Of a stretch of DNA of 64,000 bases, positions 22,459-31,703 are shown piece by piece. The notes beneath the pieces are model-generated. The model was given only the letters and a program-made list of their open reading frames with translations. It did not search any database and was not told the origin of the DNA. Source of the stretch: Eustoma russellianum (Eukaryota; Streptophyta; Magnoliopsida; Gentianales; Gentianaceae). Each line of letters starts with the position of its first letter. The stretch's first letter is position 1. The stretch spans positions 13,280,532 through 13,344,531 of the forward strand of contig AP025067.1 of NCBI GenBank assembly GCA_036186865.1, written 5' to 3'. A program made the position numbers and the translations under genes.

Positions 22459-22470
22459 ATACATATATAG
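22310..22470. repeat. T-rich tract and TA/TACA microsatellite
   Basis: A poly-T stretch is followed by about 130 bp of (TACA/TATA)n, immediately upstream of LINE-A1. Open frames here encode only Tyr/Ile/Met/Cys repeats and are not genes. Confidence 0.9.
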
Positions 22471-24510
22471 TAATAAAAATCCTAGGCTTGATGGCGGCGG
22501 CGATTCCCAATGGCGATAGCTGGTAGCTTGCAGGCTTCCCGATCACTCTTCTTTCACAAATCTCTCTTACACGACAACATTGGCATCCATTTCTGTCTGC
22601 TGCGTCACTGGAGGTATTGCAAAAGTTTCAATATTCTTACTAGTAATGTTGCATTATCATTCACTACTGGTGTGAAATTCATATTTGGTCTGAGATGGAG
22701 GTTCATTCACCGCCGCCACTCTCCAAGTCCTTTGCGGCTATGGTATCGTCTGCGGTTGCAGGCAGATTTTCACCGCGCGCGACTGGACGCTATAAAGGAT
22801 ATCCCGCTTTTTCCTTTACCCAAGATGAAATTTATGTGGTTGCAAACCGCTTCAAGTACGCCCTGGTTGGAGCTTTTTGGCGTGGCCGGCCGACTATGGC
22901 AGGATTACGCGCTTCGATTGACAAAATTGGTGTCACAGGTTCGGTTAATATTGGTCTCCTTGATGAGGGACATGTGCTGCTAAACTTTGTCAAGAAAGAT
23001 GATTATACGCGATTCTTTTATCGTCGTCACTGCGTTTCCAGGGATATGATATGAAAGTTACGAAATGGACTCCTTCTTTTGATCCATGTCTGGATACTCC
23101 TATTGTTCCGATGTAGGTAGCACTTGAGGGTCTCCCAATTCATCTCCACGATTATCGTACGTTATATGAGATTGCAAAGCTGATTGGTACTCCATTAAAA
23201 ATGGATTCCTCTACATTAAGTTTTCATCGTCCTTCTGTGGCGCGATTTTGTGTCGAAGTGGATGTCACCACGGAATTACCATCTAAGATATTTATAGATT
23301 GTGGCAAGAATTCTTTCTTTCAAGTAGTGGTGTATGCAGATCTCCCTAGATACTACAGCAAATGTCGTCGGTTTGGCCATACTGTGGGTTCATGCGGCAA
23401 CGAGAAGGCAACTTCTCATGGCCTAGTGAATCCGACGAAGAATGCAATAAAGAGTGAGGTGTGAATTCCTAAAGGAAATTTTCAGAAAGATGCTGGGAAA
23501 CTACATGATGGAGTTTCTACTCATAGTCAGCAAATGGGCCAGACTGAAGAATTACAGGTAGATTCAGAGGACCGCCTGCAACAGAAATTGGTGGATGATG
23601 AGGCAGGGGACTCCTTTGGTGATGGCAGGGAGCAGGAAAACTCAAGAGAACTTGAGAAGGCCCCCACAATAGCTCTTCTTACAGAGAAATCACATGCCCC
23701 TGCTACTACTGCGGATATGACTATATCCCAGATTTTTGCTCAGTTGACTGCAGATTTATGCCCCGTATTATTAGAGGCGCCAACGTTGGATGTTCAAGAG
23801 CAACGGACTGAGCAGGACACATCCTGCTCTGATATAATATCTATCCATACAGATGAATCTAACCTAGGGGAGGGAGCAGTATCGCTACACATATCTCCTC
23901 CACATTTGGAGATTTTGGACAAGAATATACATCATGTTCAGAAGGTGATTCCGATTTCTGAAGTGTCTCCTGAAGTCCAAATTCAAACCATTCATATTGA
24001 ATTGCCAGTGCCAGAGGAGGTGACAGCCAGTGGCGGTCCTATCGTGCCCGATTACGATCCTTTAACTGAACAATTTTATCAGGACCACTTTTGGGAGGAG
24101 GAAGACGACGTCGATTTTGCAGTGGGTTCGGACATGAGGCCTCTTGTTCGTCTATTCGGCGTAAAGGGAGTGACTATGATGATATCCGGGAGAGCTTGCT
24201 CATGGCGGCGGATGATATAGATCGTCGAATGACGTCATCTAGTGGAGGGACTCTTCTTGGCAGATTATCTCGGAGAAAACGCAGAGCTCGGAAGAATCTT
24301 TCGCCACCTCCGCCATCCTCAATGGTTACTAGACGAGGAAGTCATCGTTCTTTTAAACTATATTGTGTTTAACATGCTTCATGTTCCACGAATGGTCTTT
24401 AGATTCATTTTCTTTCTTTTAGTATGTAGTAACGGCTACCCTCGACCGTTTTAATCGAGGGAGAATTATGAAATTAATAAAAACCGGAAGGTATTCTTCC
24501 GTTAAACATA
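22471..24510 (+). mobile_element. LINE-A1: L1-type LINE copy with ORF1 only
   Basis: Begins after the microsatellite with a GC-rich leader (TTGATGGCGGCGGCG). It holds a decayed ORF1 (22695-24372) but no endonuclease or RT. ORF1 runs into about 130 bases of 3' sequence that includes a perfect 7-bp inverted repeat (CCCTCGA...TCGAGGG, 24440-24462), then a TA/CA microsatellite at 24507. Either a large internal deletion removed ORF2, or this is an ORF1-only non-autonomous derivative. Confidence 0.75.
22695..24372 (+). pseudogene. LINE-A1 ORF1 (DUF4283 + zinc knuckle), broken
   Basis: ATG 22695 opens MEVHSPPPLSKSFAAMV, aligning with the ORF1 starts of LINE-D (30417) and LINE-E (36726). The DUF4283 part includes YALVGAFWRGRPTMAGLR and HVLLNFVKKDDYTRFFYRR. 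A frameshift near 23045 and a TGG-to-TAG change near 23115 follow. Then come RPSVARFCVEVDVTTELPSK and the zinc knuckle CRRFGHTVGSC (its first Cys is replaced by Ser/Lys text, so it is degenerate). TGA at 23462-23464 breaks the frame again. The acidic middle region (23534-24200) and the basic C-terminus RRKRRARKNLSPPPPSS (about 24270-24325) complete the family layout. In a live element this protein binds the LINE RNA. Confidence 0.85.
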
Positions 24511-24545
24511 TATATATATACACACACACACACATACACACAGAA
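24505..24545. repeat. TA/CA microsatellite between LINE-A1 and LINE-A2
   Basis: ATATATATATAT followed by (AC)n. It marks the junction between the end of LINE-A1 and the 5'-truncated LINE-A2. Confidence 0.85.
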
Positions 24546-25227
24546 ATATGCTGAGTTGGTGGTTGGAGATGGATCATGGTCACAACGTGTCCTTATTAAG
24601 GATATTCGGACTGATCTTTTCTTATGGGCAAAATCGCAAAGTGGCACAAAGATTGTGGCAAATGTTCCACGGTTAATTAGTATTGGCCTTTCTCCTATTC
24701 TGCGTTCTAACAGGGTCCGGATCATTTGATGGTGTCCTCCTCCAACAGGCACATTAAAGTTGAATACGGATGCTTCTATAGGACGCAATGCAGCTGGTAG
24801 AGGGGCAATTCTTCGAGATACAGCAGGCTCTATGATTCATGCTCTCTCATTCCCATTGCGCCATGATTATCCATTACGTGTTGAAGCACAAGCAGTGCTT
24901 ATTGTTCTACTATATTATCTACCAAGATATGGACATGTTGATGTTGAGGTTGATTGTCAACAGTTAATCACTTGCATGCATACTTCTACTCTGCTTGCTC
25001 CAGACCTACGACACCTTCGAGACCTTATTACTGCATCTTCCATCTGTTTGACTTATGCGCCACATGAGGTTAATCAGGCTGCGCACTTTTTGGCACAAGA
25101 AGGGTTAAGGCGTACCGTTCTTGCATCTTATTCTCGTTTGACGTCCCTTCTATCTTATATTCGGGGTATCCTGTTGACTGACTTTACACTTCCTACATAT
25201 CGACCTTTATCTGATGGAGATGTCTAG
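24546..25227 (+). pseudogene. LINE-A2 RNase H remnant
   Basis: The sequence 24550-24750 reads as degraded linker (with a stop before WCPPPTGTLKLNTDAS). The RNase H frame 24760-25227 is open: LNTDASIGRNAAGRGAILRD (catalytic Asp), RVEAQAVLIVLLYYL (catalytic Glu), VEVDCQQLI (catalytic Asp) and EVNQAAHFLAQEG. The last conserved position is AH instead of AD, as in the other copies here and in many plant RVT_3-type RNase H domains. It ends at TAG 25225-25227. It would degrade the RNA strand during reverse transcription. Confidence 0.87.
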
Positions 25228-25357
25228 TCTTCTGCACTGGTGTACCGTGCTTTCGTCGATGGGCCCTAGTACATGCATTTCTTTTCCATAATACTTTATG
25301 ATTTGGATTGTATAGTGTAATGTTTGCAACAATATAAATATGCACGCTTTTCTCTTC

Positions 25358-25393
25358 GTCATGGTTTTATCCACAAGGGTGGTTTTACATGGC
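25358..25393 (+). promoter_or_regulatory. 3'-terminal LINE hairpin, copy in LINE-A2
   Basis: Arms GTCATG (25358-25363) and CATGGC (25388-25393) with the inner CCAC...GTGG pair between. Relative to the LINE-B/C/D copies one A-T pair is changed to T-A on both sides and one C-G pair to a T-G wobble, so pairing is kept. Probably the RNA structure recognised by the element's RT. Confidence 0.7.
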
Positions 25394-25550
25394 AAGGTTT
25401 TAATGCGACATATCATATGTTGTTGCACATTCACTTCCATTATATACTTATATTACTTGTTCTCATATGATGATTTGGTACACACTTTTGTAATATGGTA
25501 TTCCTCCGCTATAAGTGAGGCTACATAATGAAAGTTTCGTTCGACTAAAA

Positions 25551-25805
25551 AAAATATATACATACGCGTACGTAGATATATATGTGTACACATATATATA
25601 TGTGTACACATATATATATATACATATAAGGTTTTGTCTGTGTACGTGCACGTGTGTTTTAAAATATACATATATACGTATAAATATATGTCTATGTGCA
25701 TGTACGTACACATGCGTTGTTTTAAAGTATACATATATGGGTATGAATATATGTCTATGTGCGTGTATGTGTGTATATGTGCACGCGCATATGGTACAAA
25801 CATAC

Positions 25806-25849
<44 letters not shown>

Positions 25850-25850
25850 G
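25551..25850. repeat. TA/TG-rich microsatellite between LINE-A2 and LINE-B
   Basis: A-rich tail followed by about 290 bp of TA, TACA and GTGTGCA-type low-complexity repeats, including a near-repeated block (GTATAAATATATGTCTATGTGC near 25678 and GTATGAATATATGTCTATGTGC near 25740). No gene. Confidence 0.88.
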
Positions 25851-28191
25851 TCGTCCCATCTGCCTTACTAATTTTATTAGTAAAGTATGCACCAGAATTG
25901 TTGCTAGCCGCCTGTGTAAATTATTATCACGACTTATCTCTCCAGAGCAAACAGGCTTCTTACCAGGTACAGATATTTCTACACAGGTGTTACTTGCTCG
26001 TGAAATGATTCATATGCTTGACAAAGGTGGTTCGCAGTTATGCCTTAAGTTGGACATGATGAAGGCATTTGATAGAGTTAGCTGGGAGTATTTGGAGCTA
26101 GTTTTCCAAGCCTTTGGTTTCTCGGGATTCTTCACCCGAATAATTTTGAATCATTTGCGAGCTACAACTCTAGCAGTGCTGATTAATGGTCAACCTTCAT
26201 CATATTTTCGACCATATCGGAGGGTTAAACAAGGTGATCCATTGTCTCCTTTATTATTTATTCTAGCAGCAGAGGGTTTTAGCAGGGGATTGAAGGCATT
26301 GACGGCATCAGGGGAATTACAGCCTTTTCGATTGGGTCGTATTCCCTTTACCATTACACATTTAGCGTATGCGGATGATTTGCTGGTATTCCTTCGAGGC
26401 ACTCAGCGTAATCTCCACCGCTTCCGCATATTTCTCACACAGTTTGAAGCTGCTTCTGGGCAAAAAGTTAACTATCACAAGAGCAGTATTATTCCTTCTG
26501 CTAATATCCCGTCTCATCGACAACAGATATTTGCAAATATTCTGGATATGCGTCTTTCCAGTCTTCCATTCCGTTATCTTGGCTCTTATTTGCATAAAGG
26601 CATTACTCGTTCACATCACTGTGCTCCGTTACTTCAACATATTGATGACAGACTCCAAGGGTGGAGCTCCAAATTATTATCTACAGCTGGTCGATTAGTA
26701 TTGCTTCAATCAGTCATTGCTGCATTACCTCTTCACATTATGGCAGGTGGAGGCATACCAAAATCAGTTATTAAGATCATTCATCGTAAGATGGCCACTT
26801 TTTATTGGGGTCCTAGACATCATTGGGTCTCCTGGTCTAAACTCTCTAAACCGCAGGAAGAAGGAGGAATAGGGCTTCGCGATTTAAATAGTTTACAACA
26901 GGCTTTCTATTGTCGCATTTGGTGGTTATATCATCAGAATTCTACTTTATGGAGCAGCTACATGCGTGTGAAATATGGACAACGTCATGATTATATCCCT
27001 CGTTTGCCAGACTCTCCTATTTGGAAAGCTATATGTCGGATTCATTCCTTGTGCATCACACATGTTGAACAGCAGGCTGATCAATACTCCTGGGTGCCGA
27101 ATCAGCTGGGCGAATTCTCCATCAAAAGTGCTTACGAGATATGTCGGCCGGCTTCTTCAAAGTTGTTGTCTGCCTCATTTATTTGGTCGAAACATCATTC
27201 TCCGACTATAAGGATATTTTTATGGCGAATTTTTCATTCTGCCTTGCCATTTGAGGATTATATTGGTTCCTACATCCAGGCTCGACCAACACAATGTCCA
27301 TTCTGCAAGAATGAGTCGGCAAAGGTGGATCATGTGTTTATATACTGTCCAATAGTGCTTCCAATTTGGTGCTATTTTGCCAGTGAGCTACATTGTCCGC
27401 TTCCCGCATCTATATCCCTTCGTCCATATCTTCTATCATGGTGGTATAGATCATCTATTTCCACACTTCTTGGAGTTTATAAAATTGTTATCCCAGCGAT
27501 AATTGTACATCGTATCTGGTGTGCTTATACCTCCCTGGTCTATGGGGACAGCGCTAATCTCACAGCATCTTCCATTCGTTTGTCGATACAATATGAGATT
27601 TCACTGTGGCACAAAAAGATTGAAGGTACTAAATTGTCTGCTACGTCAAAACAAGTGTTCAGTTGGCTACCGGTAGCTCGACCTTCTCGCCCGATTATTG
27701 TGCGGTGGTACACGCCACCTACAGGGAGATTAAAATTAAATGTAGATGCAGCTGTGGGTCGTCATTACGCGGCTGGCGGTGCTTTACTACGGGATCATAG
27801 GGGATCCTGCATTGGGGCGATTTCCTTTCGTCTCCCTTTAAGCCCACCCTTACAGGCGGAGATTCAAGCAGCAGTTTTTGGACTTCTTTATTTTTTACCC
27901 CTACACCGGCATGTTATACTGGAATCCGACTGTTCCCAGTTGATTGATCGATTGATTCGACCAACAACGGTTCATGGTAATCAACATCTCCACCAGCTAC
28001 ATTCTCTGGTTCATACGCACCGTCTCCCTTGTTATCACGTTTATCGCGAGGCAAACCTCCCAGCACATTATTTAGCGCAGCATGCGATGGCACACCCATG
28101 CACGGAGCGGTTCACCTCAACCACTTTGCCGTCGTTAGTCCGTGCGGCGGTCACATTGGATCTTACTACTGTTAATTTACGGGTGCCATGA
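25851..28191 (+). pseudogene. LINE-B ORF2, RT to RNase H, 5'-truncated but open
   Basis: Uninterrupted from RPICLTNFISKVCTRI to TGA 28189-28191. RT blocks: LISPEQTGFLPGTDISTQVL, KLDMMKAFDRVSW, RVKQGDPLSPLLFIL and the catalytic LAYADDLLVF (about 26370). Then WWLYHQ, a CCHC finger CPFCKNESAKVDHVFIYC, and RNase H with LNVDAAVGRHY, LQAEIQAAVFGLLYF, LESDCSQLI and REANLPAHYLAQHA. The frame also stays open upstream through the microsatellite to about 25759, which is chance and would add a Tyr/Ile repeat N-terminus. Without endonuclease it cannot make new target-primed insertions by itself. Confidence 0.9.
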
Positions 28192-29102
28192 CTGCAGTCT
28201 TCCATATGGATTGGCGATCAATCTTTTCTCCTACCTGTTATCTTCGTGTAACAGGCAGGATAGGTATGGCCAACAAACCATCACTCGACAATTTATTCTT
28301 TATCCTATTTATGTATAATGTGTTTTTTTGTCTCATGCGAACATTTTGGATACATCATTCCCTGTATTGCTATTTGTCGCGGATGGCCATACTAAATTTC
28401 GGAGCTCACCTTTGCAAGCATCTTCATCTGTTTGGGCTCCCCATGGCTGATCTCATACTAATGTCGCCTTGGCCCTATGGTCAAGGCGACCCGGGTACGC
28501 ATTTTCATCCCTGGTTAATCTTCTTTCATTTGGACACTGCTGATCTATTTACGTCCTATTCATGGTTGTGCGAGTTTCAAATCATACTGGCAAGAATTAG
28601 TCCGTGTGTCCGTGCAACACCTTCGGCCCTACTGATGCGGCAATCGCTGCTGGCTTTCATATCTTATTCACCACCTTGGTACTTCACCTACCAAGGTGGC
28701 CCCGGTGCGTACTTGCTCTATCAATCTTTGCTTTTACGTCTCCAAGCTCATAGTGCTCATTTGCTCTGGGTGTTTTCTGAGGTTGGAACTTTCAAGAATA
28801 TTTCAAGCCAAGGACGCGGTCACATAATCTTCATCAGCGTTTCAATGTACAGGCTAGCGACATTCATGGATTTGTTCCAAGACTTATATTCTCATCATAT
28901 CAATGACAGTCATATAAATATGTACGCTTTTTCCTTCGCCAAGGTTTTGTCCACAAGGGTGGTTTTTCTTGGCAAGGTTTTAATGCGGCATATCATATAT
29001 GACTGGAGATATATCATTATTGTTTCGTTATTTCATTACTTCGAATACTCTGATAATGTAATATGGTTTTCCTCCGCCACAAGTGAGGCCTTGTTTCAAT
29101 AA
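28188..29102 (+). CDS. Putative ORF3 of LINE-B (304 residues, unknown function)
   Basis: ATG 28188 overlaps the ORF2 stop as ATGA, the same junction as ORF1/ORF2 in LINE-D and E. The frame is open for 304 codons across what would be the 3' UTR. The protein starts MTAVFHMDWRSIF and has TGRIGM shortly after. It is rich in Phe, Leu, Ile, Trp, His and Cys, with several hydrophobic stretches, and ends with INMYAFSFAKVLSTRVVFLG and KVLMRHI, also found at the end of the frames in LINE-C, D and E. No known domain is recognised. The middle aligns poorly between copies. It may be a fast-evolving accessory protein, or an RNA region that merely stays open; see findings. Confidence 0.5.
   Translation: MTAVFHMDWRSIFSPTCYLRVTGRIGMANKPSLDNLFFILFMYNVFFCLMRTFWIHHSLYCYLSRMAILNFGAHLCKHLHLFGLPMADLILMSPWPYGQGDPGTHFHPWLIFFHLDTADLFTSYSWLCEFQIILARISPCVRATPSALLMRQSLLAFISYSPPWYFTYQGGPGAYLLYQSLLLRLQAHSAHLLWVFSEVGTFKNISSQGRGHIIFISVSMYRLATFMDLFQDLYSHHINDSHINMYAFSFAKVLSTRVVFLGKVLMRHIIYDWRYIIIVSLFHYFEYSDNVIWFSSATSEALFQ
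28234..28255 (+). other. Inverted repeat B1 in LINE-B 3' region
   Basis: CCTGTTA / TAACAGG, 7 bp perfect, 8-nt loop; followed by GGTATG at 28263 and preceded by the TTCCATATGGATTGG module. Confidence 0.7.
28463..28490 (+). other. Inverted repeat B2 in LINE-B 3' region
   Basis: GTCGCCTTGGCC / GGTCAAGGCGAC, 12-bp stem with one G-U and a 4-nt loop (CTAT); followed by GGGTACG. Confidence 0.78.
28671..28699 (+). other. Inverted repeat B3 in LINE-B 3' region
   Basis: CCACCTTGGT / ACCAAGGTGG, 10-bp perfect stem, 9-nt loop; followed by GGTGCG at 28704. Confidence 0.78.
28938..28973 (+). promoter_or_regulatory. 3'-terminal LINE hairpin, copy in LINE-B
   Basis: Arms GCCAAG (28938-28943) and CTTGGC (28968-28973), with the inner CCAC...GTGG pair; followed by AAGGTTTTAATGCGGCATATC. 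About 140 bp before the A-rich tail. Confidence 0.75.
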
Positions 29103-29115
29103 ATAAATAGCGTTT

Positions 29116-29117
29116 TT

Positions 29118-29148
<31 letters not shown>

Positions 29149-29268
29149 GTATATATGTATACACACACACACATATATATATATGTATATATGTATACAC
29201 ACAGAGACACACAGACATATATGCATATACACACACACACATATATATATATATATACATATACAATA
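29116..29268. repeat. TA/CA microsatellite between LINE-B and LINE-C
   Basis: A-rich tail then alternating (TA)n, (CA)n and GAGACACACAGA text. Tyr/Ile/Cys/Val-repeat open frames on the minus strand are artefacts of the repeat. Confidence 0.9.
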
Positions 29269-29269
29269 T

Positions 29270-29525
29270 CGATATTCAAGTTGATTCCAGTGTGGTGGTA
29301 GATTATGTTCACCATCAGCCAACATCTTGGCTCTCAAGATTACTTATGATGGCTGGTGGAACTATTTCACACTGTCCGCGACAAGTTAATGCGGTGGCTC
29401 ATTTACTGGCAAGACATGGTCAACTCTCTGTTGGATTACAATTCTTTAGGGATCTGCGTGAATTACCAAAAACTATCAAGGCAGCACTAATTACGGATTC
29501 CATAACACCTTATCTGCGACCATAA
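29270..29525 (+). pseudogene. LINE-C RNase H C-terminal remnant
   Basis: Reads DIQVDSSVVVDYVHHQPTSW ... CPRQVNAVAHLLARHG ... ALITDSITPYLRP and ends at TAA 29523-29525. It corresponds to the last third of RNase H, including the Asp of (E/Q)VDSS and the final AH motif. The sequence resembles LINE-A2 more than LINE-B, D or E. Confidence 0.8.
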
Positions 29526-29563
29526 CTCTTTCATGGCATCCGTTTCGCGACTCATCTGCTTTA

Positions 29564-29594
29564 GTTGTCTGTGTCTCTGCATGACGCAGACAAC
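29564..29594 (+). other. Inverted repeat C1 in LINE-C 3' region
   Basis: GTTGTCTGTGTC / GACGCAGACAAC, 12-bp stem with one U-G, 7-nt loop; followed by GGGTATT. The related C2 stem differs by a paired C-G/T-A change. Confidence 0.78.
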
Positions 29595-29650
29595 GCGGGT
29601 ATTTTCAGATTCCCATATCTTCTTACTGACGCTTTATCATGCTATTATGT

Positions 29651-29680
29651 CGTTGCCTGTGTCTGTTGATGCAGGCAACG
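29651..29680 (+). other. Inverted repeat C2 in LINE-C 3' region
   Basis: CGTTGCCTG / CAGGCAACG, 9 bp perfect, extendable by two wobble pairs; followed by GGTAAT. Confidence 0.78.
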
Positions 29681-30009
29681 CTGGTAATTTCTTTGTTATA
29701 CATGCCTGCGCCTTATATGCATTGGTTTCTACTTGGATATTAATCTGCTTACTTTTTTGGCTTTGCATGAACACTTGCTGGCTATGCTCTGCGAGGCAAT
29801 CACCCGCTACCTGCTTCGAAGGATTGATTCATTCGCAAATTGGGACACATGCACATATGCAACCGGCCGAAAACTAGATTCAGCATCAAGGCATCCTGTC
29901 ATCCTCTCCTCCATTGACTACACACATTCGCTATTTAGCTTGCTATTTTGTTTTATGTAGCTTCTTCTCCATTCCTTCCAATCGTATAAATATGCACGCT
30001 TTTTCCTTT

Positions 30010-30045
30010 GCCAAGGTTTTATCCACAAGGGTGGTTTTACTTGGC
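30010..30045 (+). promoter_or_regulatory. 3'-terminal LINE hairpin, copy in LINE-C
   Basis: Arms GCCAAG (30010-30015) and CTTGGC (30040-30045) with inner CCAC...GTGG; followed by AAGGTTTTAATGCGACATATC. Confidence 0.75.
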
Positions 30046-30416
30046 AAGGTTTTAATGCGACATATCATATACGATTGGAGGATGGACATCATATGCTACT
30101 TGTATTTTCATTATGTTTTCAGTAACTTTGAGTTTTGTAATATGGTATTCCTCCGCCATAAGTGAGGATTTGAGATAATAAAATTTTTTTTTTCGGTTAA
30201 AAAAAACATATACAATATACATATAGAGGATCATATAATTAGACTCAAAATCTTTGCGTTAGCCGCCGCCGCCGGCTGTTCTCATTCGATCACCATCTTC
30301 CTCCTCATCCAGTCACCCTGAGTTTTCCGCTGTTGACAGCAATCGAAAGCACACAGCTTTTCTTGCAAACCGCAGTTTCATCGCCTCCGATCGGGATTTC
30401 TGCATTACTCATCACA

Positions 30417-31703
30417 ATGGCATCAACGGCCCCTTCGTTCGCTGCCGTCGTTACTGGTGCCTCCTCATCCGAGAAAATCTGCATTTCACCCAAAACGGTT
30501 TCGAGGCACAAAGGTATTCCTATGATCTCTTTTCTAGATTCTGAAATCGATGCACTAGCCGCGCCATTCAAATATTCTTTGGTCGGTACGTTTTGGTATG
30601 GAAGGCCACCATTGAAGGTGATCCGAGAAGTATTTGAAAAAATTGGCTTTCAAAATGATTTGCGCATCACCCTTATTGATCAATCTCACATCCTTTTGAA
30701 TTTTCGACAAGAAGCAGATTATCTCCGATGTTTCTATCGTAGATCATGGCATATATCAGGCTGTCATATGCGTATAACTAAATGGACGGTCGACTTTGAT
30801 CCAATGACTGATGTTCCCATTGTTCTAGTTTGGGTAGCCTTTCCTGGTTTGCCGGTTCATTTACACTGCCGAGAAGCTTTATTTGAGATAGTGAAGCCGA
30901 TAGGCTCCCCACTCAAATTAGATGTTGCGACATCGGATGCACTTCGACCGTCAGTGGCAAGAATCTGTGTTGAGGTTGATGTATCACAGGAACTCCCGCA
31001 AAAAATATACCTGCAGGCAAAGCAACGACTTATACTGCAGTCAGTGATTTATGAAGATTTGCCAAAATACTGTACTGCTTGTCGTCGGTTAGGGCATGAT
31101 CATTTGACGTGTGAGCCACGGCAGTCAGCACAGTCGACCATTCCACCGCCTCCCCCACCACCTCCGTCTCGTCCGACAAAACAGAGATGGACTCCAATTA
31201 AGAAGAAGATTGCTGTCCCACCTCCTCATGCACCCTCGCCCTCCCAGCCACCTCCAGAGTCTGATTTGCCACCAGTGACAGAGCCTCAATCGATTGCTCC
31301 TTCTGTCCCTTCTGTCGCTGAGTTGGACCCGCAGGATGTTGATGAAGATCAGCTACACGATAATTTTTGTGATGCTCCGGAACACCAGCTGCCGGAGGAC
31401 GTCACTCATACCGATCTTGGTCACTTGTCGGATACGGAACTGCCAACTGAAGCAAATGCCGATGGCCCCCTAATTGTTCCTGAGGAAGTTGCACGTCGCA
31501 TGCAAATGTTAAACTCGTCACCTGATGATGCCATACTAATATCGAGACTGCCTGATCAGACGGAGGAGGCACCATTCGTGCCTGTTGTCCCACGTCGGAA
31601 ACGCCGCAGTCGAAAGGAATTGCCCCCCTTACCACCGTCGACAATTCTGACACGTAGTGCATCTCAGATCATTCAGGGAAGTGACTCTAACCTTTCTCAA
31701 TGA
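30417..31703 (+). CDS. LINE-D ORF1 protein (DUF4283, zinc knuckle), intact
   Basis: ATG 30417 is chosen because similarity to LINE-E ORF1 begins there (MASTAPSFAAVVTGA versus MIAAPSFAAVVTGA), although the frame is open from 30333. The protein has 428 residues. The DUF4283 domain (about 30-150) includes YSLVGTFWYGRPPLKVIREV and LRCFYRRSW; then RPSVARICVEVDVSQELPQK; then the zinc knuckle CTACRRLGHDHLTC (CX2CX4HX4C, about residue 225); then a poly-Pro linker, an acidic region and a basic RRKRRSRKELPPLPPS end. It presumably coats LINE RNA in the ribonucleoprotein. It ends in an ATGA overlap with ORF2. Confidence 0.88.
   Translation: MASTAPSFAAVVTGASSSEKICISPKTVSRHKGIPMISFLDSEIDALAAPFKYSLVGTFWYGRPPLKVIREVFEKIGFQNDLRITLIDQSHILLNFRQEADYLRCFYRRSWHISGCHMRITKWTVDFDPMTDVPIVLVWVAFPGLPVHLHCREALFEIVKPIGSPLKLDVATSDALRPSVARICVEVDVSQELPQKIYLQAKQRLILQSVIYEDLPKYCTACRRLGHDHLTCEPRQSAQSTIPPPPPPPPSRPTKQRWTPIKKKIAVPPPHAPSPSQPPPESDLPPVTEPQSIAPSVPSVAELDPQDVDEDQLHDNFCDAPEHQLPEDVTHTDLGHLSDTELPTEANADGPLIVPEEVARRMQMLNSSPDDAILISRLPDQTEEAPFVPVVPRRKRRSRKELPPLPPSTILTRSASQIIQGSDSNLSQ

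Larger units (their letters stand above)
24546..25550 (+). mobile_element. LINE-A2: 5'-truncated L1-type LINE
   Basis: Contains only the end of ORF2 (RNase H) and a 3' region with the family terminal hairpin (25358-25393), ending in an A-rich tail near 25550. Truncation at the 5' end is typical of incomplete reverse transcription in LINE insertion. The 3' region is shorter (about 320 bp) than in LINE-B to E. Confidence 0.88.
25851..29115 (+). mobile_element. LINE-B: 5'-truncated L1-type LINE with intact RT-RNase H
   Basis: Begins abruptly inside ORF2 at RPICLTNF and runs through RT, zinc finger, RNase H, a 0.9 kb 3' region (putative ORF3) and the terminal hairpin. It ends in a T- and A-rich tail near 29115. 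Endonuclease and ORF1 are missing. The retained ORF2 part has no stop. Confidence 0.92.
29533..30165 (+). pseudogene. Putative ORF3 of LINE-C, one internal stop
   Basis: ATG 29533 lies seven bases after the ORF2 stop. The frame covers 211 codons with a single TAG (29875-29877) and ends at the same place as in LINE-D (…VFLRHK). The C-terminal INMHAFSFAKVLSTRVVLLG is shared with the other copies. The protein is Cys/Leu/Phe-rich; no known domain is recognised. The region also carries inverted repeats C1 and C2. Confidence 0.45.
29269..30190 (+). mobile_element. LINE-C: strongly 5'-truncated L1-type LINE
   Basis: Holds only the last part of RNase H, the 3' region with putative ORF3, the inverted repeats and the terminal hairpin, ending near 30190 in an A/T-rich tail. 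It has the same orientation and family as its neighbours. Confidence 0.88.

Noticed and set aside
22185..22470. Open frames rich in Tyr, Ile, Cys, Val, Met over TA/CA repeats (also 24474-24550, 25453-25871, 29017-29337, 61250-61475)
   Set aside because: Microsatellites read through without stops in several frames on both strands; no domain or conservation.
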